DNA from: Martelella endophytica | GTDB lineage: Bacteria; Pseudomonadota; Alphaproteobacteria; Rhizobiales; Rhizobiaceae | Assembly (NCBI RefSeq): GCF_000960975.1 | Contig: NZ_CP010803.1 | Span: 434,001 to 498,000 of the forward strand | Length of the DNA stretch: 64,000 bases | Direction of reading: 5' to 3' | Shown here: positions 26,679-35,369 of the stretch, one piece after another | How positions within the stretch are numbered: position 1 is the first letter of the stretch | How the letters are laid out: the number at the start of each line of letters is the position of its first letter | Position numbers and translations under genes: made by a program | Notes under the pieces: model-generated | The model's input: the letters and a program-made list of their open reading frames with translations, nothing else | Databases searched by the model: none | What the model was told of the DNA's origin: nothing

Positions 26679-27979
26679 CGCATATCATCAGGGGGCGCCT
26701 CCTCTCGTTTCATCGTCGGCCGGAGAGCCTCTCCGATGCGGCGAGCTATCAATACGAGGAGGATGGCGGCCTGCTGATTGTCGATGGCAAGATCGCGGCC
26801 TCGGGTCCGTTCGAAACCGTGAAGGCCGAAGCGCCGGAAGGCATCGCCGTCACAGACCACCGACCGCACTTGATCCTGCCCGGCTTGATCGACACGCACC
26901 TGCATTTCCCGCAGATGCAGGTGGTCGGCTCCTACGCCGCGAACCTGCTCGAATGGCTGAACACCTACACCTTCGTCGAGGAACAACGCTTCGCCGATCC
27001 CGCCCATGGCGCCCGCATCGCCGTCTCCTTCTTCGACGAAATGATCCGTCAGGGCACGACCACGGCGACAGCCTATTGCTCGGTCCACAAGGCCTCCGCC
27101 GATGCCTATTTCGCCGAGGCGCAGCGCCGCAACATGCTGATGCTCGGCGGCAAGGTGATGATGGATTGCCATGCGCCGGAAGCGCTGACCGACACCCCGC
27201 AATCTTCCTATGACGACACCAAGGCGGTGATTGCCGAATGGCATGGCAAGGGCCGTAACCACGTGGTCATCTCGCCGCGCTTCGCGCTGACATCATCGCA
27301 CGAGCAGATGGAGATGGCCGGCGCCCTGGCGAGCGAATTCCCCGACCTTCACATCCAGACGCATCTTTCCGAAAACCGCGCCGAGATCGAGCGGGCGCTC
27401 GAACTCTACCCCGAGGCAAAGGATTACACCGACATTTATGCCCGCTACGGGCTCGTCGGAAACAAGACGCTGTTCGGCCACGCCATTCACCTCTCCGAAC
27501 GCGAGCGCGACCTCCTGTCGGAAACCGGCGCCGTCGCCGTCCACTGCCCGACCTCGAACCTCTTCCTCGGCTCCGGCCTCTTTGCGCTCAAGGACTACGA
27601 GCGGCGTGAGAAGCCCGTCCGCGTCGCGGTTGCCACCGACATCGGCGGCGGCACCAGCTATTCGATGCTGAAGACCATGGACGAGGCCTACAAGATCCAG
27701 CAGCTGTGCGGCGAGCGCCTCAATCCGCTCGACAGCTTCTTCTACATGACCCGCGGCAATGCCGAGGCGCTCGGTCTCGAAGACAGGATCGGCACGCTGG
27801 AGACGGGAACCGATGCCGATATCGTGGTGCTCGACGCCCGCGCAACGCCGGCCATGGCCCTGAAGATGGAGGCGGTCTCCACGCTGGCCGAGGAACTGTT
27901 TTTGCTGCAGACACTCGGCGACGATCGAGCGATTGCCGAAACCTATGTCGCGGGAAGCCCGGCCAAATCGGCAATATGA
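26675..27979 (+). CDS. guaD: Guanine deaminase
   Basis: 434 residues of the amidohydrolase superfamily. Zinc-site residues are visible: DTHLHFPQ (about 72-79), QTHLSEN (about 228-234), the GHAIHL histidine near 268-273 and TDIGGGTS near 321. The MTHIIRGRLLSFHR start and PQMQVVGSYAANLLEWL segment are typical of bacterial GuaD. It deaminates guanine to xanthine, feeding XdhAB. It overlaps puuD by four bases (ATGA), so the two are translationally coupled. Confidence 0.96.
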   Translation: MTHIIRGRLLSFHRRPESLSDAASYQYEEDGGLLIVDGKIAASGPFETVKAEAPEGIAVTDHRPHLILPGLIDTHLHFPQMQVVGSYAANLLEWLNTYTFVEEQRFADPAHGARIAVSFFDEMIRQGTTTATAYCSVHKASADAYFAEAQRRNMLMLGGKVMMDCHAPEALTDTPQSSYDDTKAVIAEWHGKGRNHVVISPRFALTSSHEQMEMAGALASEFPDLHIQTHLSENRAEIERALELYPEAKDYTDIYARYGLVGNKTLFGHAIHLSERERDLLSETGAVAVHCPTSNLFLGSGLFALKDYERREKPVRVAVATDIGGGTSYSMLKTMDEAYKIQQLCGERLNPLDSFFYMTRGNAEALGLEDRIGTLETGTDADIVVLDARATPAMALKMEAVSTLAEELFLLQTLGDDRAIAETYVAGSPAKSAI

Positions 27980-28001
27980 AAGCGGAGCGGCTTGGCAGAT
28001 A

Positions 28002-28036
28002 ATCACTCATATGTGATAAGATCATTTATATTTGAT
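28002..28036. promoter_or_regulatory. Tandem ATCA-N8-TGAT operator-like sites
   Basis: ATCA (28002-28005) with TGAT (28014-28017), and ATCA (28021-28024) with TGAT (28033-28036). Each is a palindrome with an eight-base centre, and the two centres are 19 bases apart. They fill the gap between guaD and the hydroxyacid dehydrogenase and end just before its ribosome site, a position suited to repression. The binding protein is unknown; a GntR/FadR-type factor is a guess. Confidence 0.55.
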
Positions 28037-28049
28037 GCGGGAGGAATTC

Positions 28050-29198
28050 ATGTTTTCAGAACCCTTGACCATTGCCGACCTGAAGCGCAGGGCCAAATGG
28101 CGCGTTCCTAAGATGTTCTACGATTATGCCGACTCGGGTGCCTGGACGGAGGGCACTTATCGCGCCAACGAGGCCGACTTCGCCAAGGTCAAGCTGCGCC
28201 AGCGCGTCCTCGTCGACATGACCGACAGGTCGCTCGCAACGACCATGATCGGCGAGAAGGTCGCGATGCCGGTAGCGCTGGCGCCGACCGGGCTCTGCGG
28301 CATGCAACATGCCGATGGCGAAATCCTCGCCGCCCAGGCAGCCGAAGAGTTTGGTGTCCCCTTCACGCTGTCGACCATGAGCGTCTGCTCCATCGAGGAC
28401 GTCGCCGAGAACACGACGAAGCCGTTCTGGTTCCAGCTCTATGTGATGAAGGATCGCGACTTCGTCAAAAGCCTGATCGGCCGCGCCAAGGCGGCGGGCT
28501 GCAGCGCGCTGGTGCTAACGCTTGACCTGCAGATCCTCGGCCAGCGCCACAAGGATCTCGTCAACGGCCTCTCGACCCCGCCGAAATTCACCCCCAAGCA
28601 TGTCTGGCAGGTCGGCACCCGCCCGTTCTGGGCGCTTGAGATGCTGCAAACCAAACGCCGCACCTTCCGCAACATCGTCGGCCATGCGCCGGCCTCCTCC
28701 GATCTCTCCTCGCTCGCCTCGTGGACGGCCGAGCAGTTTGACCCGAAGCTTTCATGGGCCGATGTCGAATGGATCCGTGAGCAATGGGGCGGCAAGCTGA
28801 TCCTGAAGGGGGTTCTCGACGCCGAGGACGCAAGGATGGCGGCCAAGACCGGCGCCGATGCCATCATCGTCTCCAACCATGGCGGCCGACAGCTCGATGG
28901 CGCCCGCTCCTCGATCTCGGTGCTTCCGGAAATCGTCGAGGCGGTCGGCGGCGATATCGAAATCCACATGGATGGCGGCATCCGCTCCGGCCAGGACGTG
29001 CTGAAGGCGCGCGCACTCGGCGCCCAGGGCGTCTTCATCGGCCGCCCCTACCTCTACGGCCTCGGCGCCATGGGCAAGAAAGGCGTCACCCGCACCCTCG
29101 ACATCATCCGCAAGGAACTCGACATCACCATGGCGCTGTGCGGCAAGCGCAACATCGAGGACATCGACCGGGACATCATTGCGAAGGTGGATTTCTAA
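28050..29198 (+). CDS. FMN-dependent alpha-hydroxy-acid dehydrogenase
   Basis: 382 residues from the ATG at 28050, chosen because GGGAGG lies six bases upstream. The whole length fits the LldD/glycolate oxidase family: N-terminal PKMFYDYADSG, flavin contacts VALAPTGLCGM (about 75-86) and PFWFQLYVMKD, the LVLTLDLQILGQRHKD segment, and the active SNHGGRQLDGA with the catalytic His near 270, then DGGIRSGQDV. Typical substrates are L-lactate, glycolate or mandelate. Its place inside the purine cluster could mean a C2 product such as glycolate; this is inference. It ends convergently, overlapping the metallophosphoesterase by four bases. Confidence 0.85.
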   Translation: MFSEPLTIADLKRRAKWRVPKMFYDYADSGAWTEGTYRANEADFAKVKLRQRVLVDMTDRSLATTMIGEKVAMPVALAPTGLCGMQHADGEILAAQAAEEFGVPFTLSTMSVCSIEDVAENTTKPFWFQLYVMKDRDFVKSLIGRAKAAGCSALVLTLDLQILGQRHKDLVNGLSTPPKFTPKHVWQVGTRPFWALEMLQTKRRTFRNIVGHAPASSDLSSLASWTAEQFDPKLSWADVEWIREQWGGKLILKGVLDAEDARMAAKTGADAIIVSNHGGRQLDGARSSISVLPEIVEAVGGDIEIHMDGGIRSGQDVLKARALGAQGVFIGRPYLYGLGAMGKKGVTRTLDIIRKELDITMALCGKRNIEDIDRDIIAKVDF

Positions 29199-29932
29199 AC
29201 CCACCCCGTACTCACCGCCCGCGCCCAATCGTCATAGCCGCGTTCCGTTGCGAGCGCGGCCATGCGGCGCGGATCGTAGCGGAGTTGGCGGAAGGTCGGT
29301 TGCCAGCCGGCTTCGGTCTTTTCGATGAGGGCGTAGCTGGCGAAAGGTGCTCCGGTTTCGAGGCGATGGTCGAAGGGTTCGTCGTCGAGGAAGGCGGGGC
29401 AGCCGACGGAACCGGGATTGACGATCAGCCGGCCATCCGTGAGCATCACCGAACGGGCGACATGGGAATGGCCGCAGAGGATCAGGGATTGGTCGATGCC
29501 CGTCGCAATGGCTTCCATCCGGGCGCGCGAACGCAGCGAGAAGCGGCCGGTGTCGAGAAGCTCTTCCATCCACATGACGTTGTCGTTTTCAGGCGTGGCG
29601 TGGCACATGTAGATTTCGCCCTCCAACACCAGGGTCATCGGCAGCGACCGGATCCAGTCCAGATGCGGTTCGGATATTTCAGCGAAGGCCGGGCGCTCCC
29701 AGCTTCCCATCTTTTCCGCCGGGCGATCGATCAGGGCGCGATCATGATTGCCGCGCACGGTTGGAAGATCGAGCGCCATCAGCCGGTCGGCCGTCGCGCG
29801 GGCGGCGAGCGGGCCGGAGAGACAGTCGCCGAGATTGACGATCAGGTCAGGCTTCTCGCCTGCGATATCGGCGAGCACCGCCTCGAGCGCATCGATATTC
29901 CCGTGAATATCGGCGATCGCGGCGACCCTCAT
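29195..29932 (-). CDS. Calcineurin-type metallophosphoesterase
   Basis: 245 residues. Metal-binding motifs of the family are clear: DIHGN (8-12), GDCLSGP (35-41), GNHD (61-64), CHATPEND near 109 and GHSHVARS near 154. Such proteins hydrolyse phosphodiesters or phosphomonoesters; this YfcE/DUF2436-like branch has no fixed substrate. It begins three bases after uraH and is the last gene of the tight minus-strand purine operon, so it may act on a nucleotide or phosphorylated by-product; the sequence does not settle this. Confidence 0.85.
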   Translation of the reverse strand: MRVAAIADIHGNIDALEAVLADIAGEKPDLIVNLGDCLSGPLAARATADRLMALDLPTVRGNHDRALIDRPAEKMGSWERPAFAEISEPHLDWIRSLPMTLVLEGEIYMCHATPENDNVMWMEELLDTGRFSLRSRARMEAIATGIDQSLILCGHSHVARSVMLTDGRLIVNPGSVGCPAFLDDEPFDHRLETGAPFASYALIEKTEAGWQPTFRQLRYDPRRMAALATERGYDDWARAVSTGWV

Positions 29933-29935
29933 CAG

Positions 29936-30292
29936 TCAGCTGCCGCGATAGGTGGAATAGGCGTGGGCCGAAAGCAGCAGCGGCACGTGGTAATGCGCGG
30001 TCACGTCGGCTATGGCGAAGCGCAGGGGGATGTCTTCGAGGAAGGCCGGCTCGCTGACGGTGGCGCCGATGCGCCGCAGATAGTCGCCGGCATGGAAGAC
30101 GAGTTCATACTGGCCGGCTTCCAGATCGTCCGAAGTGACGATCGCGCCGCCATCGACCCGGCCGTCATCATTGGTGAAGACCGTCTTGATGAAGATCCGG
30201 TCGCGGCCCTTCAGCCGGTAGAGATCGATCTTGAGGTCGCTCGCGGGCTGGCCGAGTGCGGTATCGAGTACATGGGTCGTCAGGCCGGTCAT
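29936..30292 (-). CDS. uraH: 5-hydroxyisourate hydrolase
   Basis: 118 residues, a transthyretin-related protein with the diagnostic C-terminal tetrapeptide YRGS and N-terminal THVLDTALGQPA. It hydrolyses 5-hydroxyisourate, the product of PuuD, to OHCU. It overlaps allA by four bases and is followed by the metallophosphoesterase three bases on. No signal peptide is seen, so it is cytoplasmic. Confidence 0.95.
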   Translation of the reverse strand: MTGLTTHVLDTALGQPASDLKIDLYRLKGRDRIFIKTVFTNDDGRVDGGAIVTSDDLEAGQYELVFHAGDYLRRIGATVSEPAFLEDIPLRFAIADVTAHYHVPLLLSAHAYSTYRGS

Positions 30293-30789
30293 GGTGTCGC
30301 CTCCTCAATCACAAAAAGGGCCGGATAGCTGTATTCTTCCAGATTGTTGCCCGGTCCGTCCCGGTCGACAACCAGAAAATCGGTTTCCTCACCAAGTGCC
30401 ATCAAAGGATGGTGCCAGACGTTCGGCCGATAGTTGACGCCCTGACCGCCCTCGGCCCGGAAAACCCGTGGCGTTGCCGGCGTGCCGCCATGGTCCTCGG
30501 CGACCACGACCAGAAACGGGTGATGGCCGAGGGGTGAAAAACTCTGGCTGCCGAGCGGATGCCGCTCCATCATGTCGACCTGATAGGGAAAACGGCGCGG
30601 CTTGCCGCGAAACAGGCTGATGATCACCTTCGCGTCCGGCCCCAGAGCCTCGGCCTCGGCGAGCGCGTGAAACCGCGTCGTCGACCCGCCATTGATCATG
30701 CGCACGGTCGAAGGATCGGGCGCGATCACCGTGCCGAAAGGCCGGAAGGCCTCCGGCGTCAGCGGTTCGACGGCGAGCCTGATGCTCAT
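30289..30789 (-). CDS. allA: Ureidoglycolate lyase
   Basis: 166 residues, the normal AllA length. The N-terminal LAVEPLTPEAFRPFGTVI and the C-terminal PNVWHHPLMAL segment fit the ureidoglycolate hydrolase cupin fold. It splits ureidoglycolate to glyoxylate and urea, the last step of the allantoin route here. It overlaps both alc upstream and uraH downstream by four bases, showing tight translational coupling. Confidence 0.95.
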   Translation of the reverse strand: MSIRLAVEPLTPEAFRPFGTVIAPDPSTVRMINGGSTTRFHALAEAEALGPDAKVIISLFRGKPRRFPYQVDMMERHPLGSQSFSPLGHHPFLVVVAEDHGGTPATPRVFRAEGGQGVNYRPNVWHHPLMALGEETDFLVVDRDGPGNNLEEYSYPALFVIEEATP

Positions 30790-31817
30790 CCCTTCACTCC
30801 ATAAAGCCTGAGGCGGCTCACCCCGCCATCCGGGTAGATCGCCAGCCGCACATGCGTCACCGGGCCGATATTGTGAACCGCTCCGCTGCCGAATTCATGG
30901 ATATGATCGGCCTGGAGCTTGGTCTGATCGAGGATCGGCTCCCAGTTTTCCGAAGCCCCCAGTTCCTCGACGCTGAAGATGTCCTTCTGGTCCGGCAGGT
31001 TGGCGCCACGCAGCATGCAGGTGTCGGGATAATTGCCCTTGAAATGGGCGGTATCGACGACGATGCGGCGGATGATGCCGGGATGGCCGAGCTTGAAGAT
31101 CACCCAGTCATGACCGGGCCCGCGCCGGCGCGCCGTTTCCCAGCCATCGCCCATGTTGACGCCGCGACCGGGTGCGAGCATGCGGTCCGGGTGGCCGTAA
31201 TGGGCATCCGACCAGTGCAACGCATGGGTCCCGCCGAAGATATAGGCGAGATCGATCTCCTCGCCCTCGCCGACCTTGTCCCAGTTGAAATAGGCAGAGC
31301 CATAGACCCGCAACCGGGCGATGCCGCCATCGGGATAGATGTGCAGGCGCAAATGGGTGAACACCTGCTGGCGCGCATCCTGGTCGAGTTCGAAATAGTG
31401 GTGGCTGTTGGGGCCGAGGTCGGAGACGGGCAGGATCGGCTGCCAGTCGGCGTTCTCGTCCGCCTCGCCCTTCTCCATGAAGCAGCCCTCGATCGAACAC
31501 TGCGGCGGATAATTGCCGGTGAAATGCGAGGTATCGACATCGAAGCCGCGAATGCGGCCGGGCATGGCAAGGCGAATGATCGCCCAGTCGTGGCCGGGCG
31601 TGCGCTTGCGGCGGCTTTCCCAGCCATCCATCCACTTGCCGTGTTCGTCATATTCGCCGGGCAGGAAGACGGCCGCATCATCCTTCAGCATGCGCGAAAG
31701 CGGCGCGAAGAACTGATCGGTGGCAGACAGCGCGCGGGCACCGAGACGGGCGGAGGCGAGATTGATCGCACCAACCGCAAAATCGGGCAGGGCAACGCTC
31801 GTTTCTTGTTCTGGCAT
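30786..31817 (-). CDS. alc: Allantoicase
   Basis: 343 residues made of two similar allantoicase repeats: the first around DGWESRRKRTPGHDWAIIRL (about 65-85) and the second around GDGWETARRRGPGHDWVIFK (about 235-255), both with an HF-GNYP motif. It converts allantoate to ureidoglycolate and urea. It lies between uraD (three bases) and allA (four-base overlap). The presence of Alc with AllA indicates the urea-releasing route rather than the AllC/ammonia route. Confidence 0.95.
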   Translation of the reverse strand: MPEQETSVALPDFAVGAINLASARLGARALSATDQFFAPLSRMLKDDAAVFLPGEYDEHGKWMDGWESRRKRTPGHDWAIIRLAMPGRIRGFDVDTSHFTGNYPPQCSIEGCFMEKGEADENADWQPILPVSDLGPNSHHYFELDQDARQQVFTHLRLHIYPDGGIARLRVYGSAYFNWDKVGEGEEIDLAYIFGGTHALHWSDAHYGHPDRMLAPGRGVNMGDGWETARRRGPGHDWVIFKLGHPGIIRRIVVDTAHFKGNYPDTCMLRGANLPDQKDIFSVEELGASENWEPILDQTKLQADHIHEFGSGAVHNIGPVTHVRLAIYPDGGVSRLRLYGVKG

Positions 31818-31820
31818 GTA

Positions 31821-32315
31821 TTACTCCGAAAGAAGGGCCTTGAGCCGGAAGCCCGCGATCTTCTCCACCTCTGCAGAAGCTGTCGAAAGCTCCTCGGCTG
31901 CCGCATTTTCAACGCGGCGCCTGAAGGCGGCAAGAATATCGTCCTTATTGAGCCCGGCGACCGCAATAATGAAGGGAAAACCGAACCTGTCTATATAGGC
32001 GGAATTGAGCCGCGTAAACTCTGCGTGCTCGTCCGGCGTCAGCCGGTCGAGACCGGCCCCCGCCTGCTCGCGCTTGCTGTCCTCGGTGAGGCCGCCGGCA
32101 ATCGCAAGCTTTCCGGCAAGATCGGGGTGGGCGCGCAGAACGCCGAGCCGCTCCTCTTCGCTTGCCGCCCGGAAGACGGTGCTGAGCGCCTGATGGACGC
32201 CAGAGGCGGTCAAAGGTTCATCAATCTTGCCCTGGTCCCAGGCCCTTTCCGCAATGAAAGGCGAATGCTCATAGACCCCGCCGAAACGGCTGACGAATTC
32301 ATCCCTGCTGATCAT
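31821..32315 (-). CDS. uraD: OHCU decarboxylase
   Basis: 164 residues. ISRDEFVSRFGGVYEHSPF at the start, the RAHPDLAGK motif with catalytic His near 70 and NSAYIDRFGFPFIIAV near 110 are signatures of 2-oxo-4-hydroxy-4-carboxy-5-ureidoimidazoline decarboxylase. It makes (S)-allantoin from the UraH product. It overlaps puuE by four bases. Confidence 0.96.
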   Translation of the reverse strand: MISRDEFVSRFGGVYEHSPFIAERAWDQGKIDEPLTASGVHQALSTVFRAASEEERLGVLRAHPDLAGKLAIAGGLTEDSKREQAGAGLDRLTPDEHAEFTRLNSAYIDRFGFPFIIAVAGLNKDDILAAFRRRVENAAAEELSTASAEVEKIAGFRLKALLSE

Positions 32316-33250
32316 TCCGTGGTCTCCGACGGCAGATGATGCTCATACCAGTGACGGGCGATCTCGATCCGCTTCGGGATCCAGACCCTGTCGTGGTTCT
32401 GCACATATTCGAGGAAGCGCTTGAGCGCCGCAACCCGACCCGGCTTGCCGACGAGACGGCAGTGGAGGCCGACCGACATCATCTTCGGGCTGCCATCGAG
32501 CCCTTCCTGGTAAAGCGTATCGAAGGCGTCCTTCAGATAGTTGAAGAACTGGTCGCCGGCATTGAAGCCCTGCGGCGTGGCAAAGCGCATATCGTTATTG
32601 TCGAGCGTATAGGGAATGCGCAGGAAGGGCTTGCCCTCCGGCGTGCGCACCCAATAGGGAAGGTCATCGCAATAGCTGTCGGATGAATAGAGAAAACCAC
32701 CCTCTTCCATCACCAGAGCCAGCGTATTGTCCGAAGGCTTGCCCTGGTAAAGGCCATAGGGCCGCTCGCCGGTCACTTCGGTGTGCAGGCGCACGGCCTC
32801 GCGGATATGGGCGCGCTCGGTCTCGATGTCGAAATCCTTGTATTCCAGCCATCTGAGGCCGTGGCTGGCGATTTCCCAGCCGGCTTCCTTCATCGCCGCG
32901 ACGGCTTCCGGATTGCGCGCCATGGCGAGCGTCACGCCATAAACGGTGACCGGGATATCCATACCGGTGAACAGCCGCCACAGCCGCCAGAAGCCCGCGC
33001 GAGAACCGTACTCGTAAAGCGATTCCATGTTGAGATTGCGCTGGCCGGGCCAGGCATCGGCACCAACAATTTCCGACAGCAGGCATTCCGATTGCGGGTC
33101 TCCGTCGAGAATGCAGGATTCGCCACCTTCCTCGTAGTTGACAACAAACTGCACCGCGATGCGGGCATCGCCCGGCCATTTCGGATCTGGGGCATTGCGC
33201 CCGTAGCCCACGAGATCGCGCGGATAATCACTTTTCTCGGCGTACATCAT
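32312..33250 (-). CDS. puuE: Allantoinase PuuE (polysaccharide-deacetylase-like)
   Basis: 312 residues of the metal-light PuuE type, not the amidohydrolase type of allantoinase. Typical parts are YPRDLVGYGRNAPDPKWPGD, the NYEEGGE segment near 46-52, the EIASHGLRWLEY stretch near 126-138 and YCDDLPYWV near 195. It opens allantoin to allantoate. ATGATG offers starts at 33250 and 33247; GAGGG is best spaced for the second. It is the first gene of the six-gene minus-strand purine operon. Confidence 0.95.
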   Translation of the reverse strand: MMYAEKSDYPRDLVGYGRNAPDPKWPGDARIAVQFVVNYEEGGESCILDGDPQSECLLSEIVGADAWPGQRNLNMESLYEYGSRAGFWRLWRLFTGMDIPVTVYGVTLAMARNPEAVAAMKEAGWEIASHGLRWLEYKDFDIETERAHIREAVRLHTEVTGERPYGLYQGKPSDNTLALVMEEGGFLYSSDSYCDDLPYWVRTPEGKPFLRIPYTLDNNDMRFATPQGFNAGDQFFNYLKDAFDTLYQEGLDGSPKMMSVGLHCRLVGKPGRVAALKRFLEYVQNHDRVWIPKRIEIARHWYEHHLPSETTE

Positions 33251-33355
33251 TCCCTCAATTCTGTTTTCAGCGACGTTAGCCGACAGGCGGGGTCGCCGGA
33301 AGAGGTAAGGCGAAGAACGCCGCTCGAATCAAGGGGAAAAGCGCGATGATGGAGC

Positions 33356-34078
33356 CTAGGCAGAGCGCCGTGCCGGAAGGGCACCCATCGGATGCAGGGA
33401 GTGGACGAGGAAGGGGGCGCCGGGCTCCTCTTCGATGAAGAGAGCGATGTTGTCGACCTCGACCGGTTCGGCAAGGATCGGCCCGAAGAACTCATCGAGC
33501 GCCCGTTCGAACCGCTCCGTGTCCGAGGAGGAAAGCGGCCCGCTGAGCGGCATATGGAACGAAAAGGCCGCCATCACGTCGGGCTCGCCCCAGCGATGCA
33601 GGTTGGCGAACTGGATCGGGGTGAGGTCGCCGCTATCGCGCCGCTCGAGTTCATCTTCGCCGAGGCGCGCGCGAAAATGGTCGAACTCATCGACGACGGC
33701 AGCCGCAAGCGCATCCATGGCGGGGACGGGCAGCACGGGCGCGAAGGCCAGCGCCTCTCTCCGTCGCACCACCTTCATGCGCGGCAGGGTGAAGGGGTGC
33801 ACCAGGGTGGCAAAGCGCATCATCTCGTTGAGCAGCATCGCCTCGCTCATACCATCGGCCAGATGGAACGGCCCCTTCAGCGGCGCCTGAAACCCGTAAC
33901 GGCGTGGCACCGCGGTGTGATAGGCGATTTCGGCGAGATACAGGCCGCCAATCATCGGCGGATCAATGGAAGCACCGGAGAAGGCATTGCGGCCGATCCA
34001 GTTCGCGCCGACGATGGCAAGCGCATCACCGGGGGCGGGCGTAAAGGAAATGGCGTAGCGCTTCTGGTCCGGGGACAT
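33356..34078 (-). CDS. DUF1045 2H-phosphoesterase-like protein
   Basis: 240 residues from the ATG at 34078. KRYAISFTPAPGDALAIVGANWIGRNAF at the start and two H-x-[TS]-like positions (HFRARLG; AFSFHMPLSG) fit DUF1045, a branch of the 2H phosphoesterase superfamily usually linked to phosphonate genes such as phnM/phnN. No phosphonate gene is in the window; instead it lies 105 bases upstream of puuE in the same direction. A cyclic phosphodiester substrate is plausible but unproven. Confidence 0.78.
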   Translation of the reverse strand: MSPDQKRYAISFTPAPGDALAIVGANWIGRNAFSGASIDPPMIGGLYLAEIAYHTAVPRRYGFQAPLKGPFHLADGMSEAMLLNEMMRFATLVHPFTLPRMKVVRRREALAFAPVLPVPAMDALAAAVVDEFDHFRARLGEDELERRDSGDLTPIQFANLHRWGEPDVMAAFSFHMPLSGPLSSSDTERFERALDEFFGPILAEPVEVDNIALFIEEEPGAPFLVHSLHPMGALPARRSA

Positions 34079-34166
34079 CACGAGGATCACTGCAAACGGG
34101 ATTGAATTGGCCCCGCGATACGCGATTCAAGTGACACTGATACGACAGACTTACCGGTTATACTGA

Positions 34167-35309
34167 TTATTTCGGACTTTTATTGGCGCGCTGCAAATAA
34201 AACCGCAGGTCATATATATCCGGAAGCCCCTCGCCTGCAGGGGTGACACCGCTGGCAAGGCCGATGGCATGGCCGGCAAGCCGTCGGGCGATGCCGAAGC
34301 TCGTCTTGAACCCGCCGCCAAGCGCGATGATGTCGGGAAAGGCCTCGATCGCGCCGACCATCGGCTCGCGGTGGACACCGCGGGGACGCAGGCCCGCCCA
34401 GCGCTCGACCACCGTCGCATCGGCGAGCGCCGGCACGGCGCGGCGCGCCGCCGCGATCAGCGCATCGAGCTTACCGTCGGTCTCGTGCGGTTTCTCGAAC
34501 GTGTCCTCGCTGGTCGAACCGATGGCAACGCGGCCGCCCGGATGGGCGATGACATAGAGACCGTTGTCGAAAAAGATCGGCAGGCCGGGGTCGCATTCTG
34601 CCGCCAGCAGCGCCGCCTGCCCCTTGACCGGCCGGCCGAGCGGCAGCCCGGTTGGCGCCCAGAGCGGCTGCAGCAGTGGAAAGGCGCCGACACCGGCCGA
34701 GACGATGGCCTTGGCAAAGCCGATCGACGATCCATCGGCGAGCCGGAGCGTGTTTTCCGCCGCTTCGATGCCGGCGACGGTAGCATCGATCCGGCGCACG
34801 TGACGGGCATTGGCGAGAAACGTCTGAAGCGCCGCCATGACGGCGCGCGGGAACACATGGGCGGCGAAGGTCTCGTGGACATAGGCGAGCGCTGCGCCGT
34901 CGCTGACGGGCCAATCCGGAACCGGCGGCGTCTCGACCACCGCCCAGCGGGCACCCGCCGCGCGCCAGTTGACGTCGGCGGCATCCGCCCGCAGGCGTGC
35001 GGTCGCCACCTGCTGGTCGGTGTAAAGCGGCATCACCCGGCCGGAACGGCGATATCCGGTCGAAAGGCCGGTCTCCTCCTCCAGCAGCCGAAGTTCGCCC
35101 TCAAGCCCGGTCAACGCCTTGAACTGGAACGCTTTCTTGCCGTCCCACTGGTCGGGCATATAGGCCATCAGCGCGCCGAGTAGACCCTGACTGGTCGTCG
35201 GGCCGCCATTGTCGATCAGAAGCGTGTCGACCCCGGCCTTTTCGGCCAGATAGGCCGCCCACAGCCCCATGATGCCGCCGCCAACGATGGCAAGGTCGAC
35301 ATTGAGCAT
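34167..35309 (-). CDS. FAD-dependent oxidoreductase (DAAO/MnmC1-like)
   Basis: 380 residues from the ATG at 35309; an ATG at 35339 is also in frame but would leave almost no promoter space before mnmD. The N-terminal LNVDLAIVGGGIMGLWAAYLAE is the dinucleotide-binding fold of the D-amino-acid-oxidase family; AIVSAGVGAFPLL, GQAALLA and the C-terminal ALGGGFKTSFGIA are further FAD-fold motifs. It is divergent from mnmD. In E. coli an oxidase of this family is fused to the MnmD domain as MnmC, so this could be the missing MnmC1 partner. It could equally be an unrelated amine oxidase. Confidence 0.75.
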   Translation of the reverse strand: MLNVDLAIVGGGIMGLWAAYLAEKAGVDTLLIDNGGPTTSQGLLGALMAYMPDQWDGKKAFQFKALTGLEGELRLLEEETGLSTGYRRSGRVMPLYTDQQVATARLRADAADVNWRAAGARWAVVETPPVPDWPVSDGAALAYVHETFAAHVFPRAVMAALQTFLANARHVRRIDATVAGIEAAENTLRLADGSSIGFAKAIVSAGVGAFPLLQPLWAPTGLPLGRPVKGQAALLAAECDPGLPIFFDNGLYVIAHPGGRVAIGSTSEDTFEKPHETDGKLDALIAAARRAVPALADATVVERWAGLRPRGVHREPMVGAIEAFPDIIALGGGFKTSFGIARRLAGHAIGLASGVTPAGEGLPDIYDLRFYLQRANKSPK

Positions 35310-35369
35310 TTGACGAGAGGGGGCGGGCGCGTCATTCATGCCCGGCGATGGACCACAATCGGCGGACGG

